In this document: piece by piece, positions 39,313 to 48,007 of the stretch | Position numbering within the stretch: the stretch's first letter is position 1 | Layout: every line of letters begins with the position of its first letter | Origin: an uncultured eubacterium 1-6 | GTDB lineage: Bacteria > Bacillota > Clostridia > Lachnospirales > Lachnospiraceae | Reading direction: 5' to 3' | Assembly (NCBI GenBank): GCA_903789595.1 | Contig: CAIFEZ010000011.1 | Coordinates: 44,313 to 108,312, forward strand | Length of the DNA: 64,000 bases | Notes under the pieces: generated by a model | The model's input: the letters and a program-made list of their open reading frames with translations, nothing else | The model's database searches: none | What the model was told of the DNA's origin: nothing | Translations under genes and position numbers: made by a program

Positions 39313-40728
39313 TCAGACAGGGTAAGCCTTGTCTTCCTTGTCTCCCTTGGACGCGTCCACACCGGTCTTCTGTGCGTCTCTGTACTTGAAGAAGTCCATT
39401 GCAACCTGCGGGAACAGTGCGTAGCTCAGCGTATCCTCCGGCTGCTCCTTGTATGCGGCAACCTCCTTTTCGAGCTTGTCCATCTGCGGAGCGATATCGT
39501 CTGCGGGACGATGGGTGATCGGCTTCGCGTCGCCGAGAGCCTTCTTCTGCAGTTCAGGATTTACCGGATCGGTGGTCTTGCCGTATTTGCCGGCAAGGAT
39601 ATCCTTCGTCTCCTGTGTGATCATCTTGTAGCGCTCACCCATGATGACGTTGAATACCGCCTGTGTTCCGACAATCTGAGAAGAAGGAGTAACCAGCGGC
39701 GGATTTCCGAGGTCTTTGCGGACCTTCGGAACCTCTTCGAGAACATCGTAATACTTGTCCTCCGCGTGCTGCTGCTTTAGCTGGCTGGTCAGGTTCGAAA
39801 GCATGCCGCCCGGTACCTGATATACAAGCGTCTTGATGTTTACACCCATGTTCTTCGGGTTCAGCAGTCCGTTGTCGAGGCACTCGTCTCTGTACGGACG
39901 GAAGTAGTCGGCGATCTCCTCGAGGAGCTTCATGTCAAGGCCGGTATCATAGGGCGTGCCCTGGAAGGTCTTGACCATAACCTCGGTTGCGGGCTGAGAA
40001 GTTCCCATCGCGAACGGAGACATTGCGGTATCAATGATGTCCACACCGGCCTCAACAGCCTTCAGATAGGTCATGGAAGCTACTCCGGAGGTGTAGTGGG
40101 TGTGAAGCTCGATCGGAAGGCTTGTTGCCTCCTTCAGAGCGGTTACGAGCTCGGTCGCCTCATAGGGAAGAAGCAGACCTGCCATATCCTTGATGCAGAT
40201 GGAATCGGCGCCCATCTCCTCGATGGCCTTTGCCTTGGAAGTCCAGTAATCCAGCGTGTAGGAATCGCCGAGGGTGTAGGACAGGGCTACCTGTGCCTCC
40301 GCGCCCTTCTCCTTCTTCGCCGCCTTTACGCAGGTCTCCAGATTGCGCAGATCGTTCATGCAGTCAAAGATACGGATGATATCGATGCCGTTCGCAACGG
40401 ATTTCTGTACGAAATACTCTACAACATCATCTGCATAGGGCTTGTATCCGAGGATGTTCTGGCCGCGGAACAGCATCTGCAGCTTGGTGTGCTTGAAGCC
40501 GTCGCGAAGCTTGCGCAGCCTCTCCCACGGATCCTCATGAAGGAAACGAAGACAGGAATCAAAGGTCGCGCCGCCCCAGCACTCTACTGCGTGATAGCCG
40601 ACCTGATCCATTTTATCAACGATCGGAAGCATCTCAGACGTGGGCATACGAGTCGCAATCAGTGACTGATGCGCATCACGAAGAACTGTCTCCATGATCT
40701 TAACCGGTTTTTTCTCAATTTCAGCCAT
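39313..40728 (-). CDS. oxaloacetate decarboxylase alpha / pyruvate carboxylase-type carboxyltransferase subunit
   Basis: A TIM-barrel carboxyltransferase moving CO2 between biotin and pyruvate/oxaloacetate. The 471 residues carry IMETVLRDAHQSLIATRM (metal-binding Asp), the conserved GGATFDSCLRFL, the KDMAGLL motif with the metal-site region IELHTHYTSG, and a conserved C-terminal PYC_OADA region. No biotin domain is fused; the carrier is the separate 42212-42619 gene. It is the homologue of PycB, OadA and the 5S subunit of transcarboxylase. ATG 40728 follows AGGAGAG; the longer frame to 40830 reads into a hairpin-rich spacer. A 287-bp gap with GC-rich hairpins separates it from oadB. Confidence 0.9.
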   Translation of the reverse strand: MAEIEKKPVKIMETVLRDAHQSLIATRMPTSEMLPIVDKMDQVGYHAVECWGGATFDSCLRFLHEDPWERLRKLRDGFKHTKLQMLFRGQNILGYKPYADDVVEYFVQKSVANGIDIIRIFDCMNDLRNLETCVKAAKKEKGAEAQVALSYTLGDSYTLDYWTSKAKAIEEMGADSICIKDMAGLLLPYEATELVTALKEATSLPIELHTHYTSGVASMTYLKAVEAGVDIIDTAMSPFAMGTSQPATEVMVKTFQGTPYDTGLDMKLLEEIADYFRPYRDECLDNGLLNPKNMGVNIKTLVYQVPGGMLSNLTSQLKQQHAEDKYYDVLEEVPKVRKDLGNPPLVTPSSQIVGTQAVFNVIMGERYKMITQETKDILAGKYGKTTDPVNPELQKKALGDAKPITHRPADDIAPQMDKLEKEVAAYKEQPEDTLSYALFPQVAMDFFKYRDAQKTGVDASKGDKEDKAYPV

Positions 40729-40859
40729 TCTAAGCTCTCCTATTTCTGGTGACCCCGCGGACTCTGACCGGAGCTTCGGAAACGTACAAATCCGAATTCC
40801 CGGGTTTTCCGGAATTCCGGAAAGGCGCAAACCGCTGTCCGGTCATTTCCGCGGAGATG

Positions 40860-40905
40860 AATCCATTTGTGGCGCCCCGCGGCTAGAAACGCGGGGATTC
40901 ATACA
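40860..40905. repeat. GC-rich hairpins in the oadB-oadA spacer
   Basis: CCCCGCG-N8-CGCGGGG (about 40877-40898) lies in the spacer, with GGATTCAT and ATGAATCC flanking it as further pairing. No T-run follows in either direction, so I read it as an RNA processing or attenuation structure rather than a clear terminator. Confidence 0.4.
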
Positions 40906-41015
40906 TTTTACGGTGCAGCATAACAGATAAATACGCGGCGGGTAACAGGCCGTGACGCATACTGTTTGCGGCGCCTTATACCGTATGGCATATACTGCCT
41001 TGAGTAATTTCAGAA

Positions 41016-42170
41016 TTACTTGACGCCATATACGGCCATGAAGGTACCGGCCGCTACCGCGGTGCCGATAACGCCGGCAACGTTCGGTCCCATTGCGTGC
41101 ATCAGCAGGAAGTTTGTCGGATCCGCTTCAGCTCCTACCTTCTGGGATACACGGGCAGCCATCGGAACGGCGGATACGCCCGCGGAACCGATCAGCGGGT
41201 TGATCTTACCGTGCGTGATGAAACACAGAAGCTTTCCGAGAAGAACGCCTCCGGCCGTACCGAAGATAAACGCCACAAGTCCGAGAACGACGATCTTCAG
41301 AGTATCCGCGTTCAGGAATGCCTCTGCACTTGTGGTCGCGCCGACGGAGGTTCCCAGAAGAATAACGACGATATACATCATTGCGTTGGATGCGGTCTCT
41401 GTCAGCTGTTTTACCACTCCGCTCTCACGGAAGAGGTTTCCGAGCATCAGCATGCCGACCAGCGGAGCTGTCGTCGGAAGAATCAGACATACGACTACGG
41501 TGATGACGATCGGGAACAGGATCTTCTCCAGCTTGGAAACCGGACGAAGCTGAGCCATCTTGATCTTGCGCTCCTTCTCGGTGGTCAGAAGCTTCATGAC
41601 CGGCGGCTGGATGATCGGAACGAGGGACATATAGGAATATGCCGCCACGGCGATCGGTCCCATCAGAGCGGTCTGTCCGAGCTTTCCGCAGAGGAAGATG
41701 GAGGTAGGACCGTCAGCGCCTCCGATGATGGAGATAGCTGCCGCGGCCTTTCCGTTGAATCCCATGAAGATAGCCAGGAAATACGCGACATAGATGCCGA
41801 GCTGTGCCGCCGCGCCCATCAGGAAAGAAATCGGGTTCGCGATCAGCGGACCGAAGTCTGTCATTGCGCCGACGCCCATGAAAATCAGGGACGGCAGAAT
41901 GGACCATCCGTCGAGCTGGAAGAAGTACCAGAGCAGACCGCCGGCCTGACTGGAACCGGAAGCCGTTACGGTCGGCGCAGCCATGATATCGGGGTAAATA
42001 TTTACAAGAAGCATTCCGAATGCAATGGGAACCAGAAGAAGCGGTTCAAAATCATGGGCGATTGCGAGATAAAGGAATACAAACGCAACAGCGATCATGA
42101 TCACATTGCCCCAGGAAATATTGAAAAATGCAGTCTGATGAATCAGATTGTTCAGGGTTGTTGCTATCAT
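41016..42170 (-). CDS. oadB: sodium ion-translocating decarboxylase beta subunit (OadB family)
   Basis: The membrane subunit that decarboxylates carboxybiotin and pumps Na+ outward. The 384-residue polytopic protein contains the family motifs GVGAMTDFGPLIANP, the conserved IIGGADGPTSIFLCGKL with the catalytic/ion-binding Asp, and the C-terminal NPLIGSAGVSAVPMAARVSQKVG and LLMHAMGPNVAGVIGTAVAAG. All are known features of OadB/MmdB/GcdB. It lies 41 bp downstream of the biotin carrier gene. Confidence 0.95.
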   Translation of the reverse strand: MIATTLNNLIHQTAFFNISWGNVIMIAVAFVFLYLAIAHDFEPLLLVPIAFGMLLVNIYPDIMAAPTVTASGSSQAGGLLWYFFQLDGWSILPSLIFMGVGAMTDFGPLIANPISFLMGAAAQLGIYVAYFLAIFMGFNGKAAAAISIIGGADGPTSIFLCGKLGQTALMGPIAVAAYSYMSLVPIIQPPVMKLLTTEKERKIKMAQLRPVSKLEKILFPIVITVVVCLILPTTAPLVGMLMLGNLFRESGVVKQLTETASNAMMYIVVILLGTSVGATTSAEAFLNADTLKIVVLGLVAFIFGTAGGVLLGKLLCFITHGKINPLIGSAGVSAVPMAARVSQKVGAEADPTNFLLMHAMGPNVAGVIGTAVAAGTFMAVYGVK

Positions 42171-42211
42171 TTTTATTACCTCCGGGTGATATGTGCAGAA
42201 TCTTGCGGAAA

Positions 42212-42619
42212 TCAGTTCATTGTAGCAAGAACGTCACCGGATTCTACCGCGTCACCGACGGCAACGTTAATCGATGCGACGGTGCCGTCCTTCGGAGCGA
42301 CGACCGGGATCTCCATCTTCATAGCTTCCAGTGTGACAATCGGGTCACCTGCAGCCACAGATGAGCCAACCGCGGAATCCACTCTCACGATCTTGCCGGG
42401 TACGGAAGCCGTTACCGGTGTGGATCCCTCTGCCCCTGCTGAAGCGGGAGCAGCCGCAGGAGCTGCCGGAGCGGGAGCTGCTGCCGGAGCCGGTGCAGCC
42501 GCCGGAGCCGGTGCCGGTGCAGCCGCCGGAGCTGCCTGCGGAACCGCGCCATTTGTAATGCCTTCTTCAACGGTAACCTGATAAACGGTACCATTCACTG
42601 TGATTGTGTAATTCTTCAT
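42212..42619 (-). CDS. biotin carboxyl carrier protein of the decarboxylase complex
   Basis: A 135-residue biotinyl carrier. It begins MKNYTITVNGTVYQVTVEEG, has an Ala/Pro linker of about 40 residues (PAPAAAPAP-type) that lets the domain swing between active sites, and a biotinyl domain with the attachment Lys in LEAMKMEI. It has no membrane segment. ATG 42619 is chosen because it has GGAGGAAATTCCAATT-like sequence upstream and gives the standard MKNYTI start; the frame also opens at 42643. Confidence 0.93.
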   Translation of the reverse strand: MKNYTITVNGTVYQVTVEEGITNGAVPQAAPAAAPAPAPAAAPAPAAAPAPAAPAAAPASAGAEGSTPVTASVPGKIVRVDSAVGSSVAAGDPIVTLEAMKMEIPVVAPKDGTVASINVAVGDAVESGDVLATMN

Positions 42620-42682
42620 AATTGGAATTTCCTCCTTAATCAAATGTCAGTCATGCGTTCCTCTCAAGGAACAAAAAAGCTT

Positions 42683-43504
42683 TTATACACGTTTCCATCT
42701 TCTGGTACCGACCTTGCGTACCGAACGAACGACATAGCCGCTTCCGGAAGGATTGTCTTCCATTGCTGCTGCAATCGCTGCTGCAATGACAGCGGCAATT
42801 GCAGGATCATTTGCGGTAATTCTGGCTGCAGAATCTGCTGTGCTGTTTTTGCCAGCCGGAACGGCCGCAGATCTGGTTGCCGCCGGCTGTTCAGCTTTTT
42901 TTGAGGAAGCTGCTCCTGCATTCTGGGTTGCTTTTTTGGCATTCGAATTCGGAATAAAACGGAACAGGCTGATGATGACAATCAGAATGATCAGAATCGC
43001 GAATACAGTGATCAGTCCGACAGCCATGTTCTCTGCTGCCGAAGCCATCTTCTGTCCGAGTGTGTACTGCGTTGTCATCTCATAGTTGACGAGACCCGAC
43101 GGAACGATGCTTCCGTTCACAACCGTCTCGGCGGTATTGAAATACATGGAGACATCCGCTTTGTAGTTTTCGAAGGATACGACAGCGTCCACAACGATCG
43201 TGCTGTCACTGGAAGCGTCCTGGTCTACGCTGACGGAATCAACACTCTTGAATGCGCCGAGCTCGTCTCTGTCATTCATCCAGGCATCATACAGAACAGA
43301 ATATCCCTGACCGTTCTGATCAAGGCTCTTCAGGTCGTCGTCGCTCAGTGTGTATACCTGATTGAGAAAAGAGGTGACAGAATCCACATACTGGGAGGCA
43401 GTGTCTTCATCCACGCTCGCGAATACAGGCATTGCGCTGAACAGGAAGGTCATGCATAATGTCAGGAGAAGGAGTACAGATATTTTTTTCTTCATCTTTT
43501 TCAT
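42683..43504 (-). CDS. OadG family protein with signal peptide
   Basis: A 273-residue membrane subunit, larger than typical OadG/MmdD. It has a signal peptide (about 1-29, ending MPVFAS), an extracellular domain of about 130 residues (DEDTASQYVDSVTSFLNQVY onward) and a membrane segment at about 160-185 (MAVGLITVFAILIILIVIISLF). A cytoplasmic Ala/Lys-rich tail ends in AAIAAAMEDN...YVVRSVRKVG. OadG subunits hold the carboxyltransferase and beta subunits together; the extra outside domain has no role I can name. Confidence 0.85.
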   Translation of the reverse strand: MKKMKKKISVLLLLTLCMTFLFSAMPVFASVDEDTASQYVDSVTSFLNQVYTLSDDDLKSLDQNGQGYSVLYDAWMNDRDELGAFKSVDSVSVDQDASSDSTIVVDAVVSFENYKADVSMYFNTAETVVNGSIVPSGLVNYEMTTQYTLGQKMASAAENMAVGLITVFAILIILIVIISLFRFIPNSNAKKATQNAGAASSKKAEQPAATRSAAVPAGKNSTADSAARITANDPAIAAVIAAAIAAAMEDNPSGSGYVVRSVRKVGTRRWKRV

Positions 43505-43518
43505 ATCTTCTACCTCTC

Positions 43519-44952
43519 TTATTTTGTGCCGTGTTTCTTGTCCGGGCGGAACTCTCTCTTCGTAAAGAGCATGTCAAACGCGCCGATCAGATACTTTCTC
43601 GTCTCGGAAGGATCGATCACGGCATCGACATATCCGCGTGCCGCTGCGGACTTCACACTGTTCTGAAGTTCATCGTACTTCGCGGCCTCCGCCTTGATGG
43701 TCTCTCCGTCCTTGCCGTCATACATGATCTTGGCAGCTGCGAGAGCATCCATCATGCCGATCTTTGCATCCGTCCACGCGTAGACAAGATCCGCGCCGAT
43801 GGACTTGCTGTTCATGGTCAGATACGCGCTGCCGAAAGCCTCGCCGGTGATGACATTTACCTTCGGGGTGGTTGCGTTTGCAAACGCGTAGGTGAGATTC
43901 GCAACGGCATCCGCCATATTATTCTCGGAGCATTTCACCGCTTTGAAACCGGTTACATTGGTAAACGTAACGAGCGGAATGGAGAAGGCATCGCAGAAGT
44001 TCACAAAATCCGCAGCTTTCTTCGCACCGCGGGCGCTGATCACCTTGCCGTACTCTTTCTTGCTTCCGTCTTCCGCGTATTTTGCGGAGCGGTTCGCAAC
44101 GACGCCGACCGTATAGCCGTTCAGCTTGATAAAAGCGGTCGCCATATCAGGTCCGTATCCGGGCTGGGATTCAAAATAAACGCCGTCATCGCTGATGCGG
44201 GGAAGCATAAGTGACGGATCCTCGATGCAGTTTGCAAGATCAGCGCTCACGCGGTTCAGGTCGTCGGTCGTCTCGGCGTAGGACATGTCGTCTTCATTGT
44301 TCGACGGGAGCATGTTCACCAGACTGCGCATCTGCGCGATGATCTCTGCCTCGGTTCCGGTTCCGTCGACATTGACGGTCTCGGAAGCCTGATAATCCGC
44401 TGCGGAAGTATCACAGGAAGATTCATTGTTTCCTTCCAGTGCATTCGGGGAATTCACGAACAGCTTTGCCTTTCCGGACTCCATGAATGTGAAGTCGCTC
44501 AGAGACGAAACGATCGCCATTCCGCCGCCGCAGGTGCCGAAGATGCCGGTGATCTGCGGAACTACTCCGGATGCGTCCGCCTGTGCCATGTAGATCTGAC
44601 CGAAGGCATTCAGACCGTCGGTTGCTTCTTCCAGACGAAGGCCCGCGCAGTCGATCAGTCCGATTACCGGAGCGCCTGTCTTGACAGCAAGCTCATAAAT
44701 CCTGACGATTTTCTTCGCATGCATCTCGCCGACAGTTCCCTTCAATACGGAAGCGTCCTGACTGTAGACGTATACCGGGTTGCCGTCGATCAGACCGTAG
44801 CCCGTGATTACGCCGTCTGAAGGAGCTTTCTTCTCAGACATGCTGAAATCGGTGCTTCTGGCCGTGACGCCGGCTCCGATCTCAACAAAGCTGCTCGGAT
44901 CAAGGAGGGAATTAATTCTCGTTCTTGCCGCGCTTTGCGTACTGTTGCTCAT
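43519..44952 (-). CDS. acyl-CoA-type biotin carboxyltransferase (MmdA/12S-like)
   Basis: A crotonase-fold carboxyltransferase of the MmdA/PccB/AccD family, 477 residues, shorter than the usual about 510. N-terminal half: TARSTDFSMSEKKAPSDGVITGYGLIDG and FGTCGGGMAIVSSLSDF (oxyanion region). C-terminal half: VNFCDAFSIPLVTFTNVTGF and NVITGEAFGSAYLTMNSKSIGADLVYAWTDAKIGMM. Homologues act on methylmalonyl-CoA, propionyl-CoA, glutaconyl-CoA or malonyl-CoA. The substrate is not evident. It heads the operon, with ATGGAGGTAGAG just upstream of the start and a promoter at 45004-45032. Its co-occurrence with a PycB/OadA-type subunit is noted in the findings. Confidence 0.85.
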   Translation of the reverse strand: MSNSTQSAARTRINSLLDPSSFVEIGAGVTARSTDFSMSEKKAPSDGVITGYGLIDGNPVYVYSQDASVLKGTVGEMHAKKIVRIYELAVKTGAPVIGLIDCAGLRLEEATDGLNAFGQIYMAQADASGVVPQITGIFGTCGGGMAIVSSLSDFTFMESGKAKLFVNSPNALEGNNESSCDTSAADYQASETVNVDGTGTEAEIIAQMRSLVNMLPSNNEDDMSYAETTDDLNRVSADLANCIEDPSLMLPRISDDGVYFESQPGYGPDMATAFIKLNGYTVGVVANRSAKYAEDGSKKEYGKVISARGAKKAADFVNFCDAFSIPLVTFTNVTGFKAVKCSENNMADAVANLTYAFANATTPKVNVITGEAFGSAYLTMNSKSIGADLVYAWTDAKIGMMDALAAAKIMYDGKDGETIKAEAAKYDELQNSVKSAAARGYVDAVIDPSETRKYLIGAFDMLFTKREFRPDKKHGTK

Positions 44953-45003
44953 ATCTCTACCTCCATAAATGATTTAAAAAAACCAAATTTTTTCACGAAT
45001 ACT

Positions 45004-45032
45004 ACTATAACTTGTTTTAATTTTTATTTCAA
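45004..45032 (-). promoter_or_regulatory. promoter of the biotin decarboxylase operon
   Basis: TTGAAA (45027-45032), 17-nt AT-rich spacer, TATAGT (45004-45009) on the minus strand, about 52 nt upstream of the first start codon. The surrounding 44953-45250 is strongly AT-rich. Confidence 0.75.
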
Positions 45033-45254
45033 CAGAAATGGCCGCGATAAAACCTGGGCATGATATAGAAAAAGAACCTTAAAACGTTTTACTTTTTGTT
45101 AGTTTTTTCACAAAAAAATCATTGACTTTTCACAAATTAAAGAAACGAACAAGTTTTTGGACGTCCATAAATTTACGTATAAAATTAAACAACAATTCAT
45201 GGACACATCGAAAATTCGTTCAAATTCAATTAAACGAATATAAACACCATATCT

Positions 45255-45329
45255 GTCGCTCATCCAGGCCCTAAAAGTCCTATCTGTTTGACGCGGACGG
45301 ATAGGACTTTTAGGGCCTGGATGAGCGAC
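45255..45329. repeat. perfect 30-bp inverted repeat with 15-nt loop
   Basis: Arms 45255-45284 and 45300-45329 are exact reverse complements (GTCGCTCATCCAGG...GTCCTATC in the left arm), separated by TGTTTGACGCGGACG. It sits in the 550-bp gap between the protease gene and the decarboxylase operon, about 220 bp upstream of the latter's promoter. No T-run follows on either strand, so it is not a standard terminator. The gap holds no credible gene. Confidence 0.85.
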
Positions 45330-45363
45330 GCGGACAGGTGTTCCCTGTGTGCACGCATCTGAA

Positions 45364-45414
45364 AAGGAAGCAGATACCGGCCAGTTGAATGGCTGATATC
45401 TGCTTCCTTCTGAA
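45364..45414 (-). terminator. terminator after the SLH protease gene
   Basis: AAGGAAGCAGATA and TATCTGCTTCCTT pair across about 20 nt, followed on the minus strand by TTTTC. It lies about 90 bp past the stop at 45503. Confidence 0.65.
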
Positions 45415-45502
45415 ATTTCAATGATTCTGTTTTCGCTGCTGCACCCTGTCAATGCTGTTTCATTATAAAATCTGCCGGAGTGGTTCCGGCCGTAAAGCTG
45501 TT

Positions 45503-47626
45503 TCAGCGTTTTTCCGCATTGTACAGAAATGTGATGCACTGCCCTCGCGTACAGGTGTTTTCCGGGCTGAAGGCTGAGGCCGATGTGCCGTTTGTGATCT
45601 TTTCAGCTGCGGCCCAGTTCACCGCGTCATAATAATAACTGCCTTTATGTACATCTGTGAAAACCGTTCCGCCGGTGGCGGCGGTTTCCGAATTTCCGAG
45701 CGCTTTATAAAGAAATGTCACGATCTGTCCTCTCGTGCACGGACTGTTCGGACTGAAGGAGGTGGCGGAGGTTCCGTTCGTGATGCCGTGTGCCAGTGCC
45801 CATTTCACCGCGTTGTAATAATAAGTCCCCGGTGTTACATCCTTCATGCTGTCGATCCCGGATGATTCCGGGACTTCACCGTTTCCATATTTCTTATACA
45901 AGAAGGTGATCACCTGGGCTCGTGTGCATTTCCGATCCGGTGAGAACTGTGTCGGGGATGTTCCGGAAGTGACGCCCGCTTCTTTTGCCCAGTATACGGG
46001 ATAATAATAATATTTCGACGGATCGGAAACGTCCGAGAATACAGAAGCTGAGCTGTTGTCTGTGAACGCCTTGATCCGGATGTCGTTCAGGGTCGTGGAA
46101 TACTGGTCTTTCCAGACGCCGTTTTGCAGGATGAAGCTTTCTCCCGGAGCGGATGACGAGGTCAGCTGAATGACCCGGTTTCCTTTGGCGTCGGTCACAT
46201 ATTTGGATTCCTCCGCAAGGAATCCGCAGTAGCTTCCCTTTCCCGTCAGTGTAACGACGACAGAGAAAGTTCCTCCTTTTCCGAGAAGAACAGGGCTGGA
46301 CAGGGGCACCTGAATCAGGCCGGAGCAGTCTGTGTACCCTTCTGCCGCCGCCTCCTTTACCGGAAATCCGCTGCGGGGATCAGACCGGTCCTTGAGCTGA
46401 CGGTAGACCTCCACCTGATAGGCTGTATTTGCCGTGCTGATCCCGACGGTCACTGCCTTCAGAATCTCCTGGCTGCTCCCGGCCTTTACGGTGAAGACAT
46501 TTGCGGCGGTAATACTGCCGTCTGAACTCCTGCCGTTCAAAGAAGCGCTTCCGAGGCATCCGTCATACTGATAATTGTTGTCATAGTCATCCGCAGATGA
46601 AAAATCGGCAGAATAGGCTGCGGAACTGATGGTCGGATCCGAGTAGGAAAGCCAAAAATACCCCGTCTTATTAATGTCAGAGCTTCCTCCCCAGCTGTTC
46701 CGGACCAGCCACGCCCCGTTTGAAGACGGCTGACTTCCGCTCTGAAACGCGGAAGAAGGAAAATTATCATCCCATCCGACAATCAGCACCGAATGATTTG
46801 CAGCCGGCACAGATCCGGCGGAAGCAGGATAATAATACGCACAGCTGTCCGAATAATGATTGTTGATCGCGGCGCTGTCGTCATAATAAGAGATCAGCAC
46901 ACCGCCCTTTGCTTTTACATAGGACTTTACGGTCTGCCTGTTCTCCGCAATGTTGATGCGGTATATATTCCGGACGTGAGAAACGTCATTTCTGGCAGCC
47001 GAAGCGCTCATACCGGAAAACGAAGCGGCATTGCCGTATGGGGCGGCAGATTCATCGGAGGCTCCGTACCACTGTGACAGCGTCAGCAGGGCGAGCCATG
47101 GATTACCGCCGAGTGTCAGATAATTGTTGTTTCCAATAATTGCAGAAGAATCTCCTTTCATACCTCCGAGCGGGTCAGACTGTGTGTGGTAGGTATTCCA
47201 CGCAAGCGCGAGCTCGCTGTAATCAGCAGAAGAGGTCGCGAGGTTCTTCATGCACATGTTGATCTCGGCAAGACCAAGTGTAGAAAAAGCCCAGCAGGTC
47301 TGATAGGATTTCTGGTTGCCGACCGCAGGGTAGGAATGAAGCGTATCCGAAATATTATCCGGATAGGCGCTTTCATTCGCCGCGCTGAACAGCAGGGATT
47401 GGCTGCTGCTCTCCGGCTCATCCTCGATCACGGCAGGAACATCTTCACCAATATCCAGAAAGCCATTCGAAGCATATGATAAAACAGCAGAATCCTCCGC
47501 ATAAACAGCAGTCGGGCATACAAGCCCGATTGCCCCGGTCAATATCACCGTCCGCAGAAAAACACTTCTGCGGCAGGATCTCCGGCGAAGAATTCTGCCT
47601 TTTCGTTTCGTTGTCTTCATTTTCAT
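45503..47626 (-). CDS. secreted C1-family cysteine protease with three SLH domains
   Basis: A papain-like surface protease of 707 residues. A basic leader with a signal peptide ends near residue 43 (CPTAVYA|ED). The catalytic domain has Cys111 (NQKSYQTCWAFSTLG), His278 (AANHSVLIVGWDD) and Asn310 (VRNSWGG). A beta-rich lectin-like domain covers about residues 370-520. Three S-layer homology repeats (about 530-707, each ending FSP...CTRGQIVTFLY) should anchor it to a cell-wall polymer. The target is unknown; adhesion or peptide scavenging would fit. This implies the organism displays proteins by SLH anchoring. Confidence 0.9.
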   Translation of the reverse strand: MKMKTTKRKGRILRRRSCRRSVFLRTVILTGAIGLVCPTAVYAEDSAVLSYASNGFLDIGEDVPAVIEDEPESSSQSLLFSAANESAYPDNISDTLHSYPAVGNQKSYQTCWAFSTLGLAEINMCMKNLATSSADYSELALAWNTYHTQSDPLGGMKGDSSAIIGNNNYLTLGGNPWLALLTLSQWYGASDESAAPYGNAASFSGMSASAARNDVSHVRNIYRINIAENRQTVKSYVKAKGGVLISYYDDSAAINNHYSDSCAYYYPASAGSVPAANHSVLIVGWDDNFPSSAFQSGSQPSSNGAWLVRNSWGGSSDINKTGYFWLSYSDPTISSAAYSADFSSADDYDNNYQYDGCLGSASLNGRSSDGSITAANVFTVKAGSSQEILKAVTVGISTANTAYQVEVYRQLKDRSDPRSGFPVKEAAAEGYTDCSGLIQVPLSSPVLLGKGGTFSVVVTLTGKGSYCGFLAEESKYVTDAKGNRVIQLTSSSAPGESFILQNGVWKDQYSTTLNDIRIKAFTDNSSASVFSDVSDPSKYYYYPVYWAKEAGVTSGTSPTQFSPDRKCTRAQVITFLYKKYGNGEVPESSGIDSMKDVTPGTYYYNAVKWALAHGITNGTSATSFSPNSPCTRGQIVTFLYKALGNSETAATGGTVFTDVHKGSYYYDAVNWAAAEKITNGTSASAFSPENTCTRGQCITFLYNAEKR

Positions 47627-47652
47627 GAGAGGAAAAATACTCCTTGAGCTGT

Positions 47653-47922
47653 TCAGCCCTTCAGTCCCCGTGTCTGACGATCCATATCCTCTACCACAAT
47701 ATCAAAAATCTCACCGAGAGATCTTCCGTATTTCAGAATGTCCCAGGGTTCATTGGTGTGGAAATGAATCTTGATTAGATCCTCATCGCCTGCGGCGATC
47801 AGACTGTCACCCTTGAAATGCTCTGTAATATACTCCGAGATTTCATCCTCATCCAGATCCTCACCCTCGATCAGAAGCTGGGTGTCATAACGGAATTCAA
47901 GTGTCTGTTCTGGAAGTTTCAT
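47653..47922 (-). CDS. stand-alone FakA-C/DAK-associated domain protein
   Basis: An 89-residue protein resembling only the C-terminal domain of FakA/YloV (often annotated 'kinase to dihydroxyacetone kinase'): RYDTQLLIEGEDLDEDEISEYI, SLIAAGDEDLIKIHFHTNEPWDIL and LGEIFDIVVEDMDRQ. It lacks the DAK phosphatase/kinase domain, so it cannot itself be a fatty acid kinase. In full FakA this region contacts the acyl-binding partner FakB; such a role here is inference. The small size is probably natural because RBS (AAGGAG), start and stop are clean. It lies 26 bp upstream of the protease gene. Confidence 0.75.
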   Translation of the reverse strand: MKLPEQTLEFRYDTQLLIEGEDLDEDEISEYITEHFKGDSLIAAGDEDLIKIHFHTNEPWDILKYGRSLGEIFDIVVEDMDRQTRGLKG

Positions 47923-48007
47923 GCGTGTTCTCCTTACAAAAATATAAATTCATTATGAGAAATTGTACCCGATCTCTTACGCACGCTTTGCGGCAGGCGA
48001 CCCGGCT

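Noticed and set aside
40860..40905. Terminator between oadB and the OadA-type gene
   Set aside because: The stem is strong, but no T-run follows on the minus strand and the next gene belongs to the same functional set.
45255..45329. Invertible promoter flanked by inverted repeats
   Set aside because: The segment between the arms is only 15 nt, too short for a typical invertible promoter, and no invertase gene is nearby.
45108..45539. Minus frame of 143 codons upstream of the biotin operon
   Set aside because: It spans the perfect inverted repeat, the protease terminator and the end of the protease gene; composition is not protein-like.
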